From Imbricaverruca yamaguchii (lineage: Eukaryota > Arthropoda > Thecostraca > Neoverrucidae): 64,000 nt of DNA. The position numbers and the translations under genes were made by a program. Under the pieces are notes generated by a model that saw only the letters and a program-made list of their open reading frames with translations, was not told the DNA's origin and ran no database searches. Positions 58,115-64,000 of the stretch are shown one piece after another (positions within the stretch are counted from its first letter, which is position 1; the number at the start of each line of letters is the position of its first letter). Where the stretch lies: positions 1,710,001 through 1,774,000 of the forward strand of contig JAOTOL010001615.1 of assembly GCA_034440575.1 (NCBI GenBank). The letters are read 5' to 3'.

Positions 58115-58575
58115 AAAAATTTGTCATGGAATTAGTGTCATTTAAAATACTTGTTGACCTTCCGGCTCGCATTAAGGCTGATTATTTGGGCTTAAGGGCG
58201 CGCCGACTACAAGGTCATTTAGCTGGCATTAAGGCTAATATGACACTTATGACTGTGCCTGTTGCTTGTTTTGACATACATAAGAAGTTATATTCGGATT
58301 AGCGAGAAAATAATATGCATTAAACTGGTGTTGTTACTAGATAACATCATAGATAATCCCTTTACCTGAAATTGCGCTTGGACATGATCGTGCATCACGA
58401 TCCCTTACGGTGAGCATGAGCATACTTATAGCGAGATACTGTAGAAACGAGGAATCGAGTCATCAGCACGCATGCAGTAGCACGATGTTGATCCTTCTTT
58501 GAGAAGGATGTCCACCGAGTGTGCATTAAGTGATGTATTTCACCATATTTCATGAATAATGTATCACAGCCTTCC
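58115..58575 (+). repeat. Penelope-linked repeat, copy 3
   Basis: Homologous to 53,505-54,050 and to 43,800-44,010 (aaatttgtcatggaattagt, gtcatttaaaatac, then tttcaccatatttcatgaat + aatgtatcac). It keeps CpGs (ccggctcgcattaagg) lost in copy 2. Contains the 46-bp insertion at 58,180. Confidence 0.75.
58180..58225 (-). mobile_element. Short SINE-tail insertion (46 bp)
   Basis: gattatttgggcttaagggc + gcgccgactacaaggtcatt + tagctg, flanked by gcattaaggct at 58,169-58,179 and 58,226-58,236. The shortest member, with an exact 11-bp duplication. Confidence 0.9.
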
Positions 58576-58980
58576 CATTGCCGATTCCAATCCTAACATT
58601 ACATTGCATACCCAGACGCCTGAGATACACTGCAAGGCATCAATCTCGAGCATTCCCCCAATTTCCACCACCAAAAATAAAGGTGATATCAGACATTGCA
58701 CCGTGCCACCTATCGCTATGGAACATATCGTAGGCAGATAAAAGACGACTGCTACGACGTGCATTCCGAGATGACCATAGTGTGATGTGCCATCGGCGCT
58801 TGATATGCAAATAACACATGGCACGAAGTACGATACAGTTTTACAAGTATTGCTTGATGGTACCACGATACCACAATTCCCTGTTTTGTCATTAACAAGG
58901 AACGGATTCTATCCAGTTATCATATCTTTCAATATGCCATATAAGCGAAACCGAAGCGATTGTTGGCTGCTCTAGGCTGG
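58576..58980. other. No gene recognised
   Basis: Unique-looking sequence downstream of PEX12; may include its 3' UTR. Nothing else identified. Confidence 0.3.
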
Positions 58981-58984
58981 ACTA

Positions 58985-59105
58985 GTCAATGACGACCCAG
59001 CAACGCTGATGCTGGCCAATAATGACGCAGCAACGCTGATACTGGCCAATGGCGGCACAGCAACGCTGGCGCTGACCAATGGCGACACAGCAACGCGAGC
59101 GCCTG
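58985..59105. repeat. 30-bp minisatellite, 4 copies, abutting the PEX12 stop
   Basis: caatgacgacccagcaacgc + tgatgctggc and three variants. It begins within about 20 bp of the PEX12 stop codon, so it is probably transcribed as 3' UTR. Confidence 0.9.
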
Positions 59106-59121
59106 TCAACAGCGCTGTTTA

Positions 59122-60168
59122 TCACCAATCCGGCGGGTAGAGTTTGTAAATCTGGTCGGTGTTCGCCGGGTACCACGTGACCGGACATCGGCCTTTCTCG
59201 CTCACGTACCGAAACACGCACACGTGGCAGAAAACATGGCCCGACACCGCCAACACGGCGTCGCAGGTGCGCCTCTTGCCGCACAGGGGACAGCAGTGAT
59301 CGGGCGAGTTGTCGGCCTTTGTCAGGAGGTCGGCGGGTGGCGCTGGCACGTCCGCCCGCCCCAGGCGTCCCGTCTTCCACCCGCTGTCCCTGCGCCACCA
59401 GTCGAGGAACTGCACAAAGAACGAGCCCACCTCGAGGGTCTGGCCAATGAGTCGTGTGGCCGCGTGCAAGCCGAACAGCACCACTGCCACGGGCAGACGC
59501 CGCCGTCGCAGCGCTGACCAGGAGGCCAGCCGGCTACGTCGCTCCTCGATCAGCTGGAAGTCGTCCGCAGTGAGGGTCCGCAGGCGTACTCCGGCCAGCC
59601 GGGTAAGTGGCGAGTGTTGCTGCACCTTGTCCAGCATGTAAGCCAGATGGTAGACGGCGACGGAAATGGAGTAAGAGGCGTGCAACACCGGGTACAAGCG
59701 CAGAAACAGCTGGTGGGCACGAAGACGCCAACGCTGTTGAGGTACTATTCCACTGGCATGGTCGTGATCCAGGTCCTCGTACAGCTTGTCCAGCCTGGTT
59801 TTGACATACGGAAGCGCGCACAGCCAGATAAGATTGCGGTAAACCTCCCGCGGCGACAATGTGAGACTTGGCTTCTGGTTAATCTCAACGCGTGAGAGCG
59901 GCACACGTTTAATGCCGTAGAAATGTTCGGCAAGCGATCCGGCGCACGTGCACAGGTAATTACTTTGCACAAGTGCGTTCGCCAGCAAGAAGAGCTCGTC
60001 GAAATATTTTTCGAGCCAAAAGTGCATCCGGGGGTACCGTGCTGTGGCCACCATGCAGACATGTTGGACGGCTGGCTGCAGCGAGGAGAACAGTCCATCG
60101 GCGGCAATCAGTTCAAACAGCGAAGGTCGGCCGGACGATGTCTCGGTAACGTGGGCCGCCTCTGCCAT
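59122..60168 (-). CDS. PEX12: Peroxisome biogenesis factor 12 (PEX12), complete single exon
   Basis: 348-residue peroxisomal membrane protein, a RING E3 ligase subunit that with PEX2 and PEX10 ubiquitinates the import receptor PEX5 for recycling. The start MAEAAHVTETSSGRPSLFEL matches the family N-terminus (.SIFE..A.D.L...RPA.QH). The Pex2/Pex12 membrane domain covers about residues 20-260 (YLCTCAGSLAEHFYGIKRVP; hydrophobic LPVAVVLFGLHAATRLIG). The C-terminal RING-like domain, residues 293-328, reads CPLCGKRRTCDAVLAVSGHV, then FCHVCVFRYVSEKGRCPVTW, with Cys293, Cys296, Cys314 and Cys317 as the single zinc site typical of PEX12. Length is close to the human protein (359). Intact; intronless here, though no poly-A or duplication suggests a retrocopy. 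Confidence 0.96.
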   Translation of the reverse strand: MAEAAHVTETSSGRPSLFELIAADGLFSSLQPAVQHVCMVATARYPRMHFWLEKYFDELFLLANALVQSNYLCTCAGSLAEHFYGIKRVPLSRVEINQKPSLTLSPREVYRNLIWLCALPYVKTRLDKLYEDLDHDHASGIVPQQRWRLRAHQLFLRLYPVLHASYSISVAVYHLAYMLDKVQQHSPLTRLAGVRLRTLTADDFQLIEERRSRLASWSALRRRRLPVAVVLFGLHAATRLIGQTLEVGSFFVQFLDWWRRDSGWKTGRLGRADVPAPPADLLTKADNSPDHCCPLCGKRRTCDAVLAVSGHVFCHVCVFRYVSEKGRCPVTWYPANTDQIYKLYPPDW

Positions 60169-61240
60169 GTTCGGTCGACTTCCGTGCTCGGCATATGATC
60201 ACAAGCCACCTGTCGCGCAGCCAGTCTCTGGAAAACATGAGCAATAGAAAGACATCATGTTTCGTTCACAAACCACTCTGCTACGGGTTGGAAAACGTCC
60301 TTTTCATGCGCATGCAACAACGTTGGATAACTCAGGGATGTGGGGTCAAGGGATGTTTTGCATGCTTTAGAATGGGGAGCCCTTGCCAATGTATCTGCAT
60401 CCCCCCATCATCAATAATGAGCTATGGATATAGGGGATTTTGATAGTGTCGGACATCAGCTAATGACGGACAAAAGTGTTATTTCGTCATCAGGTCACCT
60501 GGCGGCGACCAATTTGTGTGCAGCGACAGTGTTGTCTTAATCTGAATCGGGTTGGCGCAGAGTTCAACGCAAGCGCAAACTAATGTTTTGCTGGCCTGCC
60601 TGGTGTCGGTTCGCCAGGTGCTCTCTAAGGACACCGAACACAATAGAGACACTGAACACCAAACACTCTAAGACACCAAATACAGAATACAATAGACCAA
60701 ACATGTTTCTCCGGACAACTATCTATTTTCCCGTGCACAGATTTGTTTCGAAATGCATGTCCCTGGCTGGTGGCAAAGTCAGCTGATGGCTAGACCTGAC
60801 TGCCACCATAGTACTGGGCACTTGTCAAATACAAAATTAATGAAGTCTTACACAACAGGTATTGCCTTAGCAAAAGTTTAACTGTGTGGTGAAGCGAAGT
60901 TCGTGCACATGAGCAGGCGATATTAAATATGAACACAACGGGCCGAATCCTTTCAGGTATTTCTATGAATCCGTATGGAGATGGAGCAAGTTTAGACACG
61001 TTTACATATCTGCACCCATTCCTGTATTGCAATGCCAGCAGGGGATGAAGTACAGTATAAAATCTGTATCCCCTAGATTCCTGAACGAACAGAGAGGGAT
61101 GAAAAATGATGGCTAAGCAGAGTAAATAAATGTATTAATGGTCGGATGACTGTTACTGTTCTCCAAACTCAGAACTATCTACAAGATATATATACTTTGA
61201 AGTTGGAAAAAAAATTTGACATTTTTTATGTACAGTGCAA
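60169..61240. other. Upstream of PEX12; promoter not resolved
   Basis: The PEX12 promoter should lie just above 60,168, but I see no clear TATA or initiator. A short aacac-rich direct repeat (gacaccgaacac, gacactgaacac, acaccaaa) is at 60,630-60,690. Confidence 0.3.
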
Positions 61241-61254
61241 ATGGAAATAGCAAA

Positions 61255-61417
61255 TGGTTGGTTATTGGTTTTACGATACATCGACCGTCGAGTCATGCAG
61301 CGTCGCCAATCTCTCACGCCGATTGGTCGCGGGCGAAGAGTAGCAGCAGGTGAGACTCGAACCCACAACCTTTTCGATTGTGAGACTAGCAACTTTCCCC
61401 TAGACTACTCGTCCCCA
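61255..61417 (-). mobile_element. tRNA-derived SINE, family 2, copy a, full length with target duplication
   Basis: On the minus strand: ggggacgagtagtctagggg, then tRNA-like gttgctagtctcacaatcg and box B gggttcgagtctcacctg (Val-type head with a CAC anticodon-like triplet). The body is gcgggcgaccaatcggcgt-like, and the end is cgtaaaaccaataaccaacc. Flanked by gaaatagcaaa at 61,244-61,254 and 61,418-61,428. The best-preserved SINE in the window. Its last 50 bp resemble the short insertions at 51.4-58.2 kb. Confidence 0.92.
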
Positions 61418-61904
61418 GAAATAGCAAAGGAAAAAGTGCTGAAAGCAAGAGTAAATAGTCTAAATATATATCAAAGATACAGTATGGCCTTATGATTACA
61501 AATTTTTGTTTTCATTGAAATGAGTTCACTGACAACAGTATCACAGTGTAACTGGTATAATTGTACTGTGCATCTTGACTATTAGTTCATTCACAGCTTG
61601 CTTACTTATATCATGATGGTGCATTATTAGATGCATTATAGTGTATGATTTACTTAGTATGCAAATATAAACTTCAAGATATAGTACATATTCGTGAAAA
61701 TTCAGATATTCCCAAGGTCCAAGATAGTCCCCATAATTCTTGTAAATAAAATATACCTTACAATGTTGCAACCACAAACAGCTGATTAACCAGTCTTATA
61801 TGTATCGGAATTGGGACAATTTTTGGTGTCAAGGTGATTTATGGAAATAATTGTGTATGAATGTGTTCCCACATTTTACTTCCATAAAGTTGAGAGAAGT
61901 TTGG

Positions 61905-62040
61905 CTGTTAGGTTCATTTAGGTTAAGTTTTGTTGGGTTGGGAAATGTTTCATTTTATTTTTGGGAAAGGTCATCCTTTGTGGATTGTTTCTTAAACAGC
62001 CAATTAGGCTAGGTTAGGTTTGGTTGGGTTAGGTTTTTAG
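61905..62040. repeat. Degenerate (TTAGG)n-like stretch
   Basis: ggttcatttaggttaagttt, gggttgggaaatg and taggctaggttaggtttggt + tgggttaggt. TTAGG is the arthropod telomere repeat, but this is interstitial and degenerate; another short run is at 63,236-63,265. Confidence 0.5.
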
Positions 62041-62539
62041 TTGGAAATTTTTAGAGAAAATAATTTTGGCATATTTCCACTATCTCTTTTTTGTTCATTC
62101 TTCAGTCATCAAAGTAAGAGGTGCTATTGTACTTCAAGGTGGTCATAGCCAGGACTTGCACACATTTAGCTTCAATAATGCAATGCAGGAGTTCAGTTTG
62201 GTTAGGGCTCATCTGGTTGGGTATAGTTGGGTTTAAGTTTTTTTTAATTGAACACATTTTGTGGTAGGAGCTTTTCAAGCTAATTTTGCAACTTGCTTTT
62301 ATTCAATACCAGGCTGTAATGGGCTATGCTATGATTGTTTAAGCATTTATTAGAAAAAAATAACAAAAATTTTCCCAAAAAAATTAAACCATTTTTTCCT
62401 AGAAGGGGAAGTTTGACTAGGCTAGAGGTATGGTAATCTAACATATTTATTATATATTTAAATTATTATTTGATCCTGACATAGCATGCTTATTTTTGAG
62501 TTCTTGTTGCTTCTTGTTTTTGAGTTCTAATTGGTGGGA

Positions 62540-62830
62540 AATAGGATAAGATTTGTGCTAGTAGGCATACACTGTGCAGAGCTCTTCAAGCAGGCATGGA
62601 TGACATATGCAAATTGTTGATGTGGTGTGTGTGTATGTTGAAGAATGCATTACACAACATCAAGTGAATGATACCACATAAGTTGGGGTAGAGGGGTAGA
62701 TAGTTCTTCTGGAATGGAGATATGGTATCAATTTTTGTGTCAGAGTCCTCTTTCTTACCTTATGGTATCTTTCCTCTATGGGCTTAATTCAAACATGATC
62801 CTGCAACTCTCATTCAGCCTGGCAACTTCA
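62540..62830 (+). repeat. Diverged CR1-like 3' end
   Basis: gtgcagagctcttcaagcag + gcatggatgacatatgcaaa parallels the non-coding end of the decayed element at 35,540-35,800 (ttcatttaagcaggcatgga ... ggaaattatt), including ctt.ct.tatgggctta-type blocks at 62,770. Confidence 0.55.
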
Positions 62831-63780
62831 TAACTTCAATACCTAGCTCCAAGCCCCTTTTTCATGCTATTTTGTTTTCCAATTGAAAAGGAAACAATTG
62901 AGAAAATAAGTAGTCACATTGTCTTAATGATGTTCAGAAACATTGAATTGCATAGTTTTCATGAATTCATAAAACACTAAGAAAATTTATCATTTAATGA
63001 ATTTTGCATTGTGTTACTTTTGTTTGTTTTATATTTGATACAAGTTGCAATAGCACAAAAATGGCAATGATGTCTATGTTGGGAACTCATTTTATCTGTA
63101 AATGCATACTTTGCAGTTAGTGAACAAAATAACACAAAAAAGGGCTTGGAGTATGGTAACAAGATAAAATAATGCCAAAATGAGAAAATGACAAAAAAAA
63201 TGCTGATTTTCCTATTTTATTTTTTTGGATGCAGGATGAGGTTAGGTTAAATTAGGTTAGGTGGTTGCATTTTTCTCCTACCAATTGAAAAGGAAGCATT
63301 GAACCACAAATGAAGCAGACTGTACAATTTCAATTGTTACATTATTGAAGCTTACATTTGCAAGATTTTTCCTAATCGACATTTTATTTCCTTTTGTATG
63401 TTTAATTTTTCCAGTTCAAACAAAATGGTGCACCCAAATATAAATCATGAGCAAAGCAACTTCTGACTATGTTCTAACCATCAAGGAAAGTCCATTTTGT
63501 AATACTGACAAAATGAAATGTAAATACTTTATATAGCGTTGCATTCAAAATGCAACTTTGCCGCTAGTCCTTGGTAGATTATTTGTCAAATCCAGCTATG
63601 GTTTCAGCTCCATTCTGTCAAGTTTCAAGGCTGAGGTTTTTCAGGTGAATTGTTCAGGTTGTAGCTTCCCATGAACTGAAGAGAAAAAAAATATCCTACT
63701 TCAAAGTATGGTCAGTAGCCAATGAATGCATACAACACTCCTCAGTCCAACACAGCTTCCACAACGGCAATCAAGAAGCA

Positions 63781-64000
63781 CCGCCAGCCAATATTAACAT
63801 TTGCAACATATTAACGCTCTATGTCTTCGCTGCGCCACCGATGAAGGGTCTAGTAACAGGTTAGCCAGGTCTAGTAACTTGTCTTGCGTTTTTACGTGAC
63901 GTCATCGTACATGCCAGAATCCTGGTAGATTTTCTGGAGTTCTCGCGCATTCCGATGTTCGTCAAGCTAGCGACAGATTCATATTGATATAGAGTTTGAC
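63781..64000. other. CpG-normal edge; nothing recognised
   Basis: CpG density returns to normal at about 63,765-63,830. Contains gtttttacgtgacgtcatcg, a CRE-like tgacgtca site (63,896-63,904), in a context compatible with a promoter; no exon seen before the window ends. Confidence 0.35.

Larger units (their letters stand above)
61430..63780. other. Second CpG-depleted, AT-rich block
   Basis: By eye only about half a dozen CpGs in 2.3 kb; CpG returns abruptly after about 63,765 (acggcaatcaagaagcaccg). No exon recognised. Includes ttaggttaggtt-like runs at 61,905-62,040 and 63,236-63,265 and a decayed CR1 3' end. Confidence 0.65.

Noticed and set aside
59534..60198. Other-frame ORFs over PEX12
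   Set aside because: Shadows of the PEX12 coding sequence in alternative frames.
61340..61417. tRNA-Val gene on the minus strand
   Set aside because: It is the head of a SINE flanked by target-site duplications, with imperfect stems.
61905..62040. Telomere sequence
   Set aside because: Only degenerate TTAGG words within unique DNA; too short and irregular for a telomere or a fusion point.

Overview
The window is nuclear DNA of an invertebrate, almost certainly an arthropod. It carries an intron-rich HR3 (ROR-type) nuclear receptor gene, GC-rich exons set in repeat-heavy introns, CR1/Jockey-like and Penelope-like retroelements, several tRNA-derived SINE families, very many minisatellites and long dinucleotide tracts. 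A crustacean (perhaps a barnacle) is my guess, but nothing here proves it.

Layout. Positions 1-18,600 hold no exon I can support. They carry tandem arrays (about 1.0, 7.4, 8.7, 9.3, 15.2, 16.6 and 17.5 kb), AT and CA/CG-rich microsatellites, one CR1-like reverse transcriptase fragment (2.5-3.7 kb) and a tRNA-derived SINE (5.85 kb). From 18,639 to 30,933 lie seven coding exons of HR3 on the plus strand: the C-terminal extension of the DNA-binding domain, the hinge, the whole ligand-binding domain and the AF-2 helix with stop. The zinc-finger exons must lie further upstream. A second CR1-like copy sits in the last HR3 intron. Positions 31-42 kb hold decayed retroelements, an unexplained 217-codon ORF, one weak terminal-exon candidate, a 29-bp array and a SINE. 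From 48,563 down to 42,671 five exons of the mitochondrial ribosomal protein gene MRPL3 (uL3m) lie on the minus strand; its first exon was not found. Its introns contain a Penelope-like GIY-YIG remnant, a (GT)n tract, two SINEs and three minisatellites. Positions 50.6-54.5 kb form a sharply CpG-depleted block with candidate minus-strand exons of an unrecognised gene. Then follow a 490-bp duplication, a decayed LTR-type reverse transcriptase (56.3-57.2 kb), a perfect hairpin, the single-exon PEX12 gene (60,168-59,122, minus strand), a SINE with intact target duplications, and a second CpG-depleted block (61.4-63.8 kb).

The genes do not form a pathway: HR3 is a developmental (ecdysone-response) transcription factor, MRPL3 is a mitoribosome protein and PEX12 is a peroxisomal import ubiquitin ligase. 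HR3 and MRPL3 are convergent.

Most unusual observations: (1) minisatellites whose repeat units contain the splice acceptor or donor of the neighbouring exon, so real exons are flanked by arrays of decoy splice sites; one MRPL3 exon has this on both sides. (2) A family of 46-63 bp insertions, each flanked by 10-14 bp target-site duplications, which look like tail-only SINE copies. (3) Two sharply bounded CpG-depleted blocks in which repeats show CpG to TpG/CpA decay relative to copies outside, and in which a candidate exon has an in-frame TGA that could derive from CGA.
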